Positions 25,391 through 34,042 of a stretch of DNA of 64,000 nucleotides are shown piece by piece. A program made the translations under genes and the position numbers. Within the stretch, counting starts at the first letter, position 1; the number at the start of each line of letters is the position of its first letter. This DNA comes from Caulobacter sp. BK020. Its GTDB lineage: Bacteria; Pseudomonadota; Alphaproteobacteria; Caulobacterales; Caulobacteraceae. Location of the stretch: contig NZ_SLZL01000001.1 in the NCBI RefSeq assembly GCF_004342605.1, positions 432,480-496,479 of the forward strand, written 5' to 3'. The notes below the pieces were generated by a model, which had not been told where the DNA came from, searched no databases, and was given only the letters and a program-made list of their open reading frames with translations.

Positions 25391-26290
25391 ATGGCTCAAC
25401 CCAACCTCGCCGATCTCGACGCTTTCACCGCCGTCGCTCGGGCTCGCAGTTTCCGGGGCGCGGCCGCCCAGCGTGGGGTTTCGGCCTCGTCGCTGTCCGA
25501 AGCCCTGCGCCGGCTGGAGGCGGATCTCGGCGTGCGCCTGCTGAACCGCACTACCCGCAGCGTCACCCCCACCGAGGCCGGCGAGCGGTTGCTGGCGCGC
25601 CTGACCCCGGCCCTGGCCGACGTCGGCCTGGCCCTGGACGAGGTCAACGCCTTCCGCGACAGCCCGACCGGCGTGCTGAAGCTCAACGTGCCCGGCGCGG
25701 TGGCGCGGATCGTCTTCCCCGATCTGATCCCGCGTTTCCTGGCGGCCCATCCGGGCGTGCGGGCCGAGATCACCGCCGACGACGCCTTCGTCGACGTCCT
25801 GGCGGCCGGCTACGACGCCGGCGCGCGCTATGACGAGCGGCTGGAGAAGGACATGATCGCCGTGCCCCTGGCCGGGCCGCAACGGTTCGTGGTGGTGGGT
25901 TCGCCGGCCTATTTCGCCGCCCACGGCCGGCCCGCCCATCCGCGCGACGTCCTGGCCCACGCCTGCATCCGCCACCGCTTCACCCACGGCACGAGCTACG
26001 CCTGGGAGTTCGAGAAGGACGGCGAAGTGATCCGCGTCCAGCCCGAGGGCCCCCTGATCACCAACAGCGGCGAGCTGGAACTGGCCGCCTGCGAGGCGGG
26101 GGTGGGCCTACTGGCCACCTTCGAGGGCTTCGTGGCCGGCTCGATCGCCGCCGGACGCCTGGAGACGGTGCTGGACGACTGGCTGCCGCCGTTCAGCGGG
26201 CCCTATCTCTACTATCCCAGCCGAAGGCACATGCCCGCGCCGCTGCGGGCGTTCGTGGACTTCGTGAAGGCGGAACGCGCGGGGCGCTGA
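25391..26290 (+). CDS. LysR-family transcriptional regulator
   Basis: A 299-residue regulator. The N-terminal winged helix (residues 1-65) has FTAVARARSFRGAAAQRGVSASSLSEALRRLE and LNRTTRSVTPTEAG. A type 2 periplasmic-binding-like effector domain follows (about 90-299), with FLAAHPGVRAEI. It is of the CrgA-like subgroup that controls oxidoreductase genes. It is divergent from the aldo/keto reductase, its probable target, with an inverted repeat between them. The effector is unknown. Confidence 0.92.
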   Translation: MAQPNLADLDAFTAVARARSFRGAAAQRGVSASSLSEALRRLEADLGVRLLNRTTRSVTPTEAGERLLARLTPALADVGLALDEVNAFRDSPTGVLKLNVPGAVARIVFPDLIPRFLAAHPGVRAEITADDAFVDVLAAGYDAGARYDERLEKDMIAVPLAGPQRFVVVGSPAYFAAHGRPAHPRDVLAHACIRHRFTHGTSYAWEFEKDGEVIRVQPEGPLITNSGELELAACEAGVGLLATFEGFVAGSIAAGRLETVLDDWLPPFSGPYLYYPSRRHMPAPLRAFVDFVKAERAGR

Positions 26291-26294
26291 GTCC

Positions 26295-26654
26295 CTAGAG
26301 GCAGCCGGTGTCAGAATAGAAGACGGAGAGGTCCGATATCCTGCCGGCTCCATCGACCGTCCAGGAAATCAGGACCGGCGATTTGCACAAGCCCACCGCG
26401 CCCGCTGAAAAGGAGCGGTCCTTCACGGGTCCCATGCCCTGGCTGGACAGATAGTCAGCCAGGCCGGCTTCCGGTGTCCCGATCGGAAAGCGTTCGCCTA
26501 TCTGCTGTCGAAGCCGCTGTGTGGCCTTGGCGTCTTCCCAATCTGCCCCTGTCAGTCCGGCGAACAGCGGCGTCGCCGGCAGGCGCGGCCTGCTGGCGCA
26601 GCCGCTCAAGCTCGCCATCAAGAGCGCGACGGCAAGTCCAGCTTTCAACCGCAT
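26295..26654 (-). CDS. Hypothetical lipoprotein
   Basis: A 119-residue precursor. The signal peptide MRLKAGLAVALLMASLSG ends in a lipobox (LSGC), so the Cys at about 19 should be lipidated. The mature region has an amphipathic helix (TQRLRQQIGERFPIGTP) and a compact beta segment ending SDLSVFYSDTGCL, with a possible disulphide between CKSP and the terminal TGCL. I do not recognise a family. The ATG at 26654 is preferred over 26672 because it gives a typical lipoprotein leader. It overlaps no neighbour and is convergent with the LysR gene (4 bp). Confidence 0.65.
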   Translation of the reverse strand: MRLKAGLAVALLMASLSGCASRPRLPATPLFAGLTGADWEDAKATQRLRQQIGERFPIGTPEAGLADYLSSQGMGPVKDRSFSAGAVGLCKSPVLISWTVDGAGRISDLSVFYSDTGCL

Positions 26655-26929
26655 GACGACGCTCCCTACCACGGCCGCTTCGCACGCTTCTTCAAAGGGC
26701 GTGGCGGGTCAAGCCGGAAGCACCGACCGGCGCCCGCCCCCGTCCAGGAGTGATTGTAGAGCCCTTGCAGGGCGCGTGTCTCTCCGGTCGTTGAGAGGTG
26801 AAATCTTCCCTGAACACCCCGCGCTAAGCGTCGCATTAGAAAGGCTGTTCTTGCTTATGCGCCTTGCGGGGCGTAACGGGTCCGCTCCCGCCGCCGATGG
26901 CGGGCTCAAGAGACGAATTGGAGGCTGCG

Positions 26930-27958
26930 ATGGGCTACCGGGTCGCCGTGGTCGGCGCCACGGGCAATGTGGGCCGTGAAATGTTCAACATCCTCGAGGA
27001 AGTGAAATTCCCCGTGGACAGGATGCATGCCATCGCCTCGCGCAAATCCATCGGCGTGGAAGTCTCGTTCGGCAGCCAGATCGTTCGCTGCGAGGACCTG
27101 GAGACCTTCGACTTCTCGACCGTCGACATCGTGCTGATGAGCGCGGGCGGGTCGATCTCGAAGGCCTGGGGCGAGAAGATCGGCGCCGCGGGCGCGATCG
27201 TCATCGACAATTCCAGCCACTTCCGGATGGACCCGGACGTGCCGCTGGTCGTGCCGGAAGTGAACCCCGACGCGGTCAACAGCCTGCCCAAGAACATCAT
27301 CGCCAACCCCAACTGCTCCACGGCCCAGCTGGTGGTGGTGCTCAAGCCCCTGCACGACGAGGCCAGGATCAAGCGCGTCGTCGTCTCGACCTACCAGTCG
27401 GTGTCGGGCGCGGGCAAGGAAGGCATGGACGAGCTGTGGGAGCAGACCAAGGGCGTCTTCGTCCTGGGCGCGCCGGCCCCCAAGAAGTTCACCAAGCAGA
27501 TCGCCTTCAACGTCATCCCCCACATCGACGTCTTCATGGAAGACGGCTTCACCAAGGAAGAGTGGAAGATGATGGCGGAGACCAAGAAGATCCTGGATCC
27601 GTCGATCAAGCTGACCGCCACCTGCGTGCGGGTGCCGGTCATGGTCGGCCACGCCGAGGCGGTGAACATCGAGTTCGAAACCCCGCTGGACGAGGACGAC
27701 GTCCGCGAGATCCTGCGCGACGCCGACGGCGTGGTGGTGGTCGATAAGCGCGAGGACGGCGGCTACATGACGCCGAAGGAAAGCGCCGGCGAGTTCCCGG
27801 TCTATGTCTCGCGCATCCGCACCGACCCGACCGTGGACAACGGCGTCGCGCTGTGGTGCGTGGCCGACAACCTGCGCAAGGGCGCGGCGCTGAACGCCGT
27901 GCAGATCGCGCAGCTGCTGCATGAGAAGGGCCTCATCAAGCAGAAACTCCCGGCCTAG
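26930..27958 (+). CDS. asd: Aspartate-semialdehyde dehydrogenase
   Basis: A 342-residue enzyme reducing aspartyl phosphate to aspartate semialdehyde for lysine, diaminopimelate, methionine and threonine synthesis. GATGNVGREM near the N-terminus binds NADP. The catalytic Cys129 is in NPNCSTAQ, and ISTYQSVSGAGKEGM-like sequence (here VSTYQSVSGAGKEGM) follows. The phosphate-binding region is normal. The start MGYRVAVVG is supported by GGAGG 7 nt upstream; earlier in-frame codons encode a Pro-rich leader. A strong intrinsic terminator follows the gene. Confidence 0.96.
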   Translation: MGYRVAVVGATGNVGREMFNILEEVKFPVDRMHAIASRKSIGVEVSFGSQIVRCEDLETFDFSTVDIVLMSAGGSISKAWGEKIGAAGAIVIDNSSHFRMDPDVPLVVPEVNPDAVNSLPKNIIANPNCSTAQLVVVLKPLHDEARIKRVVVSTYQSVSGAGKEGMDELWEQTKGVFVLGAPAPKKFTKQIAFNVIPHIDVFMEDGFTKEEWKMMAETKKILDPSIKLTATCVRVPVMVGHAEAVNIEFETPLDEDDVREILRDADGVVVVDKREDGGYMTPKESAGEFPVYVSRIRTDPTVDNGVALWCVADNLRKGAALNAVQIAQLLHEKGLIKQKLPA

Positions 27959-27993
27959 GCCGCCCTCCGCAACCAGCGGGTGGACGATCTCAG

Positions 27994-28029
27994 GGGCTCC
28001 CGGGACTTGAAGGTCCCGGGAGCCCTTTT
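27994..28029 (+). terminator. Intrinsic terminator of asd
   Basis: Perfect 13-bp arms gggctcccgggac (27994-28006) and gtcccgggagccc (28013-28025) around a 6-nt loop are followed by TTTTC. It starts 36 bp after the asd stop. Confidence 0.9.
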
Positions 28030-28054
28030 CATTTGCGATACGAGGAACGACGCC

Positions 28055-28966
28055 ATGTCGGCGGACTTGACCAAGAGCCCGGACGAAGCCCGGACAGCGC
28101 TGATCGCCGGGGTGGGCTGCTACCTGCTGTGGGGCGTGCTGCCGCTCTATTTCCACCTGCTGTCCCTGCTGGGCGTCGGCGCGTGGGAGATGGTCGCTCA
28201 CCGCACCCTGTGGGCCGCGCCGTGGGCGTTCCTGGCCGTGCTGATGGCCGGCCAGGGCGGGCAGGTGGCGGCCGTGCTGCGCCAGCCCCGCACCCTGGGG
28301 ATCCTGGCCTTGAGCACGGCGGCGATCTTCATCAACTGGTCGATCTATGTGTTCGCGGTCACCGCCGGTCACGTGATCGAGGCCAGTCTGGGCTATTACA
28401 TCAACCCGCTGATGAACATGGCCGCGGGCGCCCTGCTGTTCCGCGAACGGATCAGCCGCGAGGGGGCGATCGCCATCGGCCTGGCGGTGATCGGCGTGGC
28501 GATCCAGACCGCCGCCCTGGGCCACCTGCCGATCATCTCGCTAGGCGTGGCCTTCAGCTTCTGCCTCTACGCCATCCTGCGCAAACAGGTGAAGGCCGAC
28601 GCCCAGACGGGCCTGTTCATCGAATGCGTCTACCTGGCCGTGCCCGGCCTGGTCTATGTGCTGCACCTGCAGGCGACGGGCGCCGGCCACTTCGCCACGG
28701 GCGCGGGGGTGACCACCCTGCTGCTGCTGGCCGGGCCGGCGACGGTCGTGCCCCTGGCCCTGTTCGCCTGGTCGGCCCGCCGCATGCCGCTCAGCGCCAT
28801 GGGTTTCCTGCAGTTCATCGCCCCGACCCTGCAGTTCCTGATCGGCGTGGCGCTGGGCGAGGCCTTCACCCCGATGCGGGCCCTGTCGTTCGTGTTCATC
28901 TGGCTGGGCGTGGCGACGTTCGCCTATGGGGCCTGGAAGCGGACGCGGGCGGTGACCAGGGTCTAG
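28055..28966 (+). CDS. rarD: RarD/EamA family transporter
   Basis: A 303-residue permease with ten hydrophobic helices. The opening GVGCYLLWGVLPLYFHLL, the segment INWSIYVFAVTAGHVIEASLGYYINPL (about 90-116), and the final LQFIAPTLQFLIGV are diagnostic of RarD within the drug/metabolite transporter superfamily. RarD was named for chloramphenicol resistance in Pseudomonas; the physiological substrate is uncertain. The ATG at 28055 has a cgaggaa ribosome site upstream. It is separated from asd by that gene's terminator and is followed 49 bp later by an exporter. Confidence 0.92.
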   Translation: MSADLTKSPDEARTALIAGVGCYLLWGVLPLYFHLLSLLGVGAWEMVAHRTLWAAPWAFLAVLMAGQGGQVAAVLRQPRTLGILALSTAAIFINWSIYVFAVTAGHVIEASLGYYINPLMNMAAGALLFRERISREGAIAIGLAVIGVAIQTAALGHLPIISLGVAFSFCLYAILRKQVKADAQTGLFIECVYLAVPGLVYVLHLQATGAGHFATGAGVTTLLLLAGPATVVPLALFAWSARRMPLSAMGFLQFIAPTLQFLIGVALGEAFTPMRALSFVFIWLGVATFAYGAWKRTRAVTRV

Positions 28967-29015
28967 CCTTCGGGACAGGTGGCGCGGCGGGGAGACCCGT
29001 CGTAGCCTCCGCCCC

Positions 29016-30434
29016 ATGACCGGACCGGTGCATCCCCCGTGCGACGAAGGCGCCATCCGCGCGCACGCCGCCGCCGACCTGCCCGCGCCGCGCAAGCGCC
29101 TGGCCCTGGCGGCCACGGTGCTGGGTTCGAGCATGGCCTTCATCGACGGCTCGGTGGTCAATGTCGCCCTGCCGGCCATGCGCACCGCGCTGAACGCCGA
29201 CGCGGCCCAGGTGCAGTGGATCGTCAACGCCTACCTGCTGTTGCTGGGCGCCCTGGTGCTGATCGGCGGCTCGGCCGGCGACCGCTATGGGCGGCGCAAG
29301 GTGTTCGTCATGGGGGTGGCGCTGTTCGCGACCGCCTCGCTGGGCTGCGCCCTGGCCCCGGACGCCGGCTGGCTGATCGCCGCCCGCGCGGTCCAGGGGA
29401 TTGCCGCGGCCATGCTGGTCCCGGCCAGCCTGGCCATCCTGGGCTCGACCTTCGGCGACCAGGAGCGCGGGGCGGCGATCGGGGCGTGGGCCGGGTTCGG
29501 GGCGGTGACCACGGCGATCGGCCCGGTGCTGGGCGGCTGGCTGGTCGACCACGTCTCGTGGCGGGCCATCTTCCTGATCAACCTGCCGCTGGCCGCCGCC
29601 ACCGTCTGGCTGGCCCTGGCGGCCGTGCGCGAGAGCCGCGACCCCGAGGTCCAGTCGCTGGACTGGCGCGGCGCGGCCCTGGCCGCGACGGGCCTGGGCG
29701 CCCTGACCTGGGGCCTGACCGCCGCGGGCCAGCGGGGCTGGACCAGCGGCGCGGTCTGGATGGCCCTAGCGCTCGGCGCGGCCCTCCTGACGGGCTTCGT
29801 GGTCAGCCAGGCCCGCGAGAAGCACCCGATGATGCCGCTGTCCCTTTACCGCTCCAGGACCTTCAGCGGCGCCAACCTGCTGACCCTGGCGCTCTATTTC
29901 GGCCTGACCGGCGCCCTGTTCTTCCTGCCGTTCGAACTGATCGCCCGCCACGGCTATTCGGCCGCCGGCGCCGGGGCGACCCTGCTGCCGTTCTCGGCGA
30001 TCATGGGGACGCTGTCAGGGACGGCGGGTCGGCTGGCCGACCGGTTCGGGGCCCGGCCGATGCTGACCGTCGGCCCGATCCTGGCCGGCGTCGGCTTCGG
30101 CCTGCTGGGCGCGCCATGGATCGGCTCGGGCTACTGGACCGGCGTGCTGCCCGGCGTGCTCGTCGTCGCCCTGGGCATGACCATCGCCGTCGCGCCCCTG
30201 ACCAATACGGTGATGAGCGCGGTGGCCGCCAGCCACGCCGGCGTCGCCTCGGGGATCAACAACGCCGTCGCCCGGATCGCTGGCCTGCTGGCGGTGGCGG
30301 TGCTGGGCCTGATCTATTTCGCCCCCGGCGCCGAAGGCTATCCCTGGGTGATGGGGGTCAGCGCCGTGACGGCCGTGGCGGCTGGGATTGTCGGGGCGCT
30401 GATGATCGAGGGAAAACCGGCCCGGAAGGCCTGA
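29016..30434 (+). CDS. MFS exporter of the DHA2 (14-helix) family
   Basis: A 472-residue membrane protein. After a soluble N-terminus of about 28 residues comes GSSMAFIDGSVVNVALPAM, the helix 1 motif of the DHA2/EmrB-QacA group. AGDRYGRRKVF is the MFS motif A, GPVLGGWLVDHVSWRAIFLINLP is the antiporter motif C, and about 14 helices can be counted. It would extrude hydrophobic compounds using the proton gradient. No EmrA-type adaptor is adjacent, so it probably exports to the periplasm only. The start at 29016 is the first in frame. Confidence 0.9.
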   Translation: MTGPVHPPCDEGAIRAHAAADLPAPRKRLALAATVLGSSMAFIDGSVVNVALPAMRTALNADAAQVQWIVNAYLLLLGALVLIGGSAGDRYGRRKVFVMGVALFATASLGCALAPDAGWLIAARAVQGIAAAMLVPASLAILGSTFGDQERGAAIGAWAGFGAVTTAIGPVLGGWLVDHVSWRAIFLINLPLAAATVWLALAAVRESRDPEVQSLDWRGAALAATGLGALTWGLTAAGQRGWTSGAVWMALALGAALLTGFVVSQAREKHPMMPLSLYRSRTFSGANLLTLALYFGLTGALFFLPFELIARHGYSAAGAGATLLPFSAIMGTLSGTAGRLADRFGARPMLTVGPILAGVGFGLLGAPWIGSGYWTGVLPGVLVVALGMTIAVAPLTNTVMSAVAASHAGVASGINNAVARIAGLLAVAVLGLIYFAPGAEGYPWVMGVSAVTAVAAGIVGALMIEGKPARKA

Positions 30435-30585
30435 CCCGGTCAACCGCTCATCCGGGCGCAGCGGCCGGCCGCGTGAGGGAGCAAAGCCGTGCATCCAAGA
30501 TCCTCTCCACGGGGGAGGGGCGATCGGCCGAACCCGCCCTCGCCGCACACCCGTCGTTAAGCCGCCGCCGCTAAGCTCCCGCGCC

Positions 30586-32121
30586 ATGACCCACCGTCCT
30601 TCCTCCGCCGGGATCACCCCCGAACAGCTGGCGACGCTCAGCCACGAATTCCGCACCCCGCTGAACGGGGTGCTGGGCATGGCGCGGCTGCTGGAGGGGA
30701 CGCGGCTGACGGCCGAGCAGCGAGCCTATGTCGGCGCCCTGCGCGAAAGCGGCGACCACCTGCTGTCGCTGGTCAACGACGTGCTGGACTTCGCCCGGCT
30801 GGGGGCGACGGCCATCGAGCTGCACGCCGCCCCGGTCGACGTCGAGAACCTGCTGCGCCAGGTGGCCGAGCTGCTCAGCCCCCGCGCCCACGAAAAGGCC
30901 ATCGAGATCGCCTGGGCCGCCGCGCCCGGCCTGCCGACGATCCTGGCCGACGAGGGCCGGCTGCGGCAGGTGCTGCTGAACTACGCCGGCAACGCCATCA
31001 AGTTCACCGAGGTCGGCGGGGTGCTGCTGAGCGCCGAGCCGGCCGCCGACGGCCGGGTTCGCTTCTCCGTCCGCGACACCGGTCCCGGCGTCGCTCCGGA
31101 AGCCCGGGCCGCCATCTTCGAGGCCTTCGTCCAGACCGATCCCTCGCATCAGGCCCAGCTGGGCGGAGCGGGGCTGGGCCTGGCCATCGTCGCCCGCCTG
31201 GCCGAGGCCATGGACGGCGAGGCCGGGGTCGGCGGCGAGCTGGGCCAGGGGGCCGACTTCTGGTTCGAGGCCCCGTTCGAGGTCGCCCCGACGCCGCCCG
31301 CGGAGCTGCCGCTGGCCGGCCGCGCCGTGGCCATCGCCTCGCCCAACGCCATGATCCGCGAGGCGGCCCTGCGTCAGGTCCGGGCCAGCGGCGGCCAGGC
31401 CCTGGCCGGCGAGACGGTGACCCAGGCCCTGAAGGGCGCGCCGGCCGACGCCGTGCTGCTGCTCGACGCCGCTCTCGCCGGGCCGCGCGGAGCGCTGAAA
31501 CCGCCGGCCGGCCGGGCCTGCGTCGTCCTGCTGACCCCCGACCAGCGCGACCGCATCCCCAAGCTGAAGGCCGCCGGCCTGGGCTATCTGATCAAGCCGC
31601 TGCGCCGCGCCTCGCTGATCGCCCAGGTGCTGGCCGCTCGCCCCGCGACCCGGACCCCGGCGATCGAGGCCGTCCCGACCCCGGCCCACGAGGACGACCG
31701 TATCGCCCCCGCCGCCGCTCCCGGCGTTCGCGTGCTGCTGGCCGAGGACAACCCGATCAACGCCCTGCTGGCCCGCGCCCTGCTGGAGCGCGAGGGCTGC
31801 CGGGTCGACCGGATCGCCAGCGGCGACGAGGCTGTTTCGGCCCTGTCGCGCGGCTTCTACGACCTGATCCTGATGGACCTGCGCATGCCGGGCCTGAACG
31901 GCATCGAGGCGACCAAGGCCCTGCGCGAGCGCGGCGTCACCACGCCGATCGTCGCCCTGACCGCCGACGCCTTCGACGAGGACCGCCGCGCCTGCCTGGC
32001 GGCGGGCATGAACGACTTCCTGGCCAAGCCCCTGACGCCCCCCGCCCTGCGCGGCGTGCTGACCAACTGGACCGGCCTTGGCTGGACGAAAGCCACGACG
32101 CGCGCCAAGGTCGCCGGCTGA
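30586..32121 (+). CDS. Soluble hybrid histidine kinase with two receiver-like domains
   Basis: A 511-residue protein with no membrane segment and no recognisable sensory domain. The dimerisation/phosphoacceptor motif LSHEFRTPLNG (His20) stands at the very start. The ATPase domain has NYAGNAIKFTE, DTGPGV and GAGLGLAI. A first receiver-like domain (about 243-355) has SPN instead of an acidic pair but keeps Asp in LLLDAA and a Lys in YLIKP. A second, complete receiver (about 383-500) has LLAEDN, Asp431 in LMDLRMPG and Lys in LAKP. It probably integrates signals through protein partners. The output regulator is unknown. Confidence 0.88.
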   Translation: MTHRPSSAGITPEQLATLSHEFRTPLNGVLGMARLLEGTRLTAEQRAYVGALRESGDHLLSLVNDVLDFARLGATAIELHAAPVDVENLLRQVAELLSPRAHEKAIEIAWAAAPGLPTILADEGRLRQVLLNYAGNAIKFTEVGGVLLSAEPAADGRVRFSVRDTGPGVAPEARAAIFEAFVQTDPSHQAQLGGAGLGLAIVARLAEAMDGEAGVGGELGQGADFWFEAPFEVAPTPPAELPLAGRAVAIASPNAMIREAALRQVRASGGQALAGETVTQALKGAPADAVLLLDAALAGPRGALKPPAGRACVVLLTPDQRDRIPKLKAAGLGYLIKPLRRASLIAQVLAARPATRTPAIEAVPTPAHEDDRIAPAAAPGVRVLLAEDNPINALLARALLEREGCRVDRIASGDEAVSALSRGFYDLILMDLRMPGLNGIEATKALRERGVTTPIVALTADAFDEDRRACLAAGMNDFLAKPLTPPALRGVLTNWTGLGWTKATTRAKVAG

Positions 32122-32158
32122 TGGCGGGGCGGCTTCCCCGCTCCGGGGACCGCCACGC

Positions 32159-33871
32159 ATGACCGACGCCAAACCCGCGCCGCAGAAGAAGACCCTTCTG
32201 CAGACCCTGGCCTTCTTCGGTGAGCGTCGCAGCCTGGTGATGCTGGGCCTGGGGTTCGCCTCGGGCCTGCCCTTCATGCTGATCTTCGACACCCTGTCGC
32301 TGTGGCTGCGCGACGCGGGCCTGTCCCTGGCGGTGATCGGCTTCTTCAGCCTGGCGACGCTGTCGTTCTCGTTCAAGTTCCTCTGGGCCCCGCTGATCGA
32401 CCGCACCAAGCTGCCGGTCCTGCATGGGCTGGTCGGCCACCGGCGGGCCTGGATGCTGGTCTGCCAGGCGGTGATCATCCTGGGCCTGCTGGCCATTTCC
32501 GGCGTCAATCCGGCCGCGAACCTGCCGCTGATGGCCGCCATCGCCGTGATCGTCGGCTTCGCCACCGCCACCCAGGACATCGTCATCGACGCCTGGCGGA
32601 TCGAGGTGGTCGACGCCGACCGCCAGGGCCAGATGGCGGTCGCCGTGCAGTGGGGCTATCGCGGCGCGATGATCATGGCCGGGGCCGTGCCGCTGATCCT
32701 GGCCGAGCGGTTCGGCTGGAACATCTCCTACCTGGTCATGGCTGGGGTCATGCTGATCGGCGTGGTCTCGACCTTGGCGGCGCCGCGCGAAGAGGCCCAC
32801 GCCATCCGGCCTATCCATATCGACGGCGTCAACCAGCCCAAGGTCTTGGAGATCATCGAATGGCTGGTACGGCTGGCCATCCTGGTGGTTGGCGCCCTGC
32901 TCGTCGGTTCGGGCCTTTCGGGCGACGCCAGCCTGCTGTCCAAGCTGGCGGGTGGCGACGCCCTGGCCGAGGCCTGGAAGGCCAAGCCGAACGGGATCTG
33001 GCTGCAACTGGCCGGGGTGCTAGCGGGTCTCGCCGTGATCGTGGTCGCCGCTTGGCCGATCCCCAGGGTCAAGACCAAGCCCGGCGTCTATCTGTCGACG
33101 GCCCTCTATTCGCCGCTCAAGGAGTTCCTGACCCGCTTTTCGGGCGTGGCCGGCCTGATCCTGGCGGCGATCTGCGTCTACCGGGTCTCGGACTTCGTGC
33201 TCAACATCATGAACCCGTTCTACCGCGACATGGGCTTTTCCCTGACCGAGATCGCCGAGATCCGGAAGGTGTTCGGCATCATCGCCTCCATGGCCGGGGT
33301 GTTCCTGGGCGGGGTGGTCGTGGCCCGCTTCGGGCTGATGCGAGCCCTGATCGTCGGCGCGTTCGCCCAGCCGATCAGCAACCTGATGTTCGCCCTGCTG
33401 GCCATGAGCGGCCACAGCGTGCCGATGCTGTTCGCCTCGATCTGCATCGACAACATCGCCGGAGGCGTCGCGGGCACGGCCCTGATCGCCTACATGTCCA
33501 GCCTGACCACGGCGGGGTTCACGGCCACCCAGTACGCCCTGTTCTCGTCGCTCTACGCCTTGCCCGGCAAGCTGATCGCCTCGCAGTCGGGGCGGATTGT
33601 CGAGGCCTCGGCCGAGGCCGCGGAGCATGGCGGCCCGATCGGCGCGCTAAAGGGCCTGTTCACGCGCCTGCCACCCGAGAGCTTCACCGCCGCCGGCGCC
33701 AAGCTGGGGGTCAGCGCCCCAGCCATGGCGGCAGGCTACACGGCCTTCTTCCTCTACACGGCCCTGATCGGCGTCGTGGCCATTGTCCTGTCGTTCCTGG
33801 TCGCCGTGCGCCAGCCCAGGCACGCGGCGGCCAAGGCGGCGGAGGAAGAGCCAGATGCGGCGCAAGCCTAG
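32159..33871 (+). CDS. AmpG-like MFS permease
   Basis: A 570-residue membrane protein of the AmpG/SLC33 group. LGFASGLPFMLIFDTLSLWLRDAGLSLAVIGFF is the family's first-helix motif, and GFATATQDIVIDAWRIE (about residues 135-151) the conserved motif of helix 5. AmpG imports anhydromuropeptides for cell-wall recycling. The protein is longer than E. coli AmpG, with an extra hydrophobic insert at about residues 235-310. The ATG at 32159 was chosen over an upstream frame rich in Arg and Pro. It lies 37 bp after the histidine kinase on the same strand. Confidence 0.88.
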   Translation: MTDAKPAPQKKTLLQTLAFFGERRSLVMLGLGFASGLPFMLIFDTLSLWLRDAGLSLAVIGFFSLATLSFSFKFLWAPLIDRTKLPVLHGLVGHRRAWMLVCQAVIILGLLAISGVNPAANLPLMAAIAVIVGFATATQDIVIDAWRIEVVDADRQGQMAVAVQWGYRGAMIMAGAVPLILAERFGWNISYLVMAGVMLIGVVSTLAAPREEAHAIRPIHIDGVNQPKVLEIIEWLVRLAILVVGALLVGSGLSGDASLLSKLAGGDALAEAWKAKPNGIWLQLAGVLAGLAVIVVAAWPIPRVKTKPGVYLSTALYSPLKEFLTRFSGVAGLILAAICVYRVSDFVLNIMNPFYRDMGFSLTEIAEIRKVFGIIASMAGVFLGGVVVARFGLMRALIVGAFAQPISNLMFALLAMSGHSVPMLFASICIDNIAGGVAGTALIAYMSSLTTAGFTATQYALFSSLYALPGKLIASQSGRIVEASAEAAEHGGPIGALKGLFTRLPPESFTAAGAKLGVSAPAMAAGYTAFFLYTALIGVVAIVLSFLVAVRQPRHAAAKAAEEEPDAAQA

Positions 33872-33929
33872 CTTATACATCCCAACACCTCCGCCAACGC
33901 AGGGTGTTGCACTTCGTTTGAGAACTCAG

Positions 33930-34012
33930 GGGACCCAGATCCACAGGCTGGGCCTGACGGGATAAGCGCCGCGCCCTTGGAACTTGCCTTCGAGCTATTC
34001 CATCTGGGTCCC
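33930..34012. repeat. Intergenic inverted repeat
   Basis: The arms gggacccagat (33930-33940) and atctgggtccc (34002-34012) are exact complements. The inner segment contains gataagcg, repeated just right of the element (34025-34031). It lies between the convergent AmpG-like and serine protease genes and may terminate both. Confidence 0.6.
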
Positions 34013-34042
34013 GGCATTCGCCGGGATAAGCGGCGTAATTTC

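Noticed and set aside
26906..28525. 539-codon frame antisense to asd and rarD
   Set aside because: Both sense genes are highly conserved and uninterrupted. The antisense product is His/Gln/Asp-rich low complexity.
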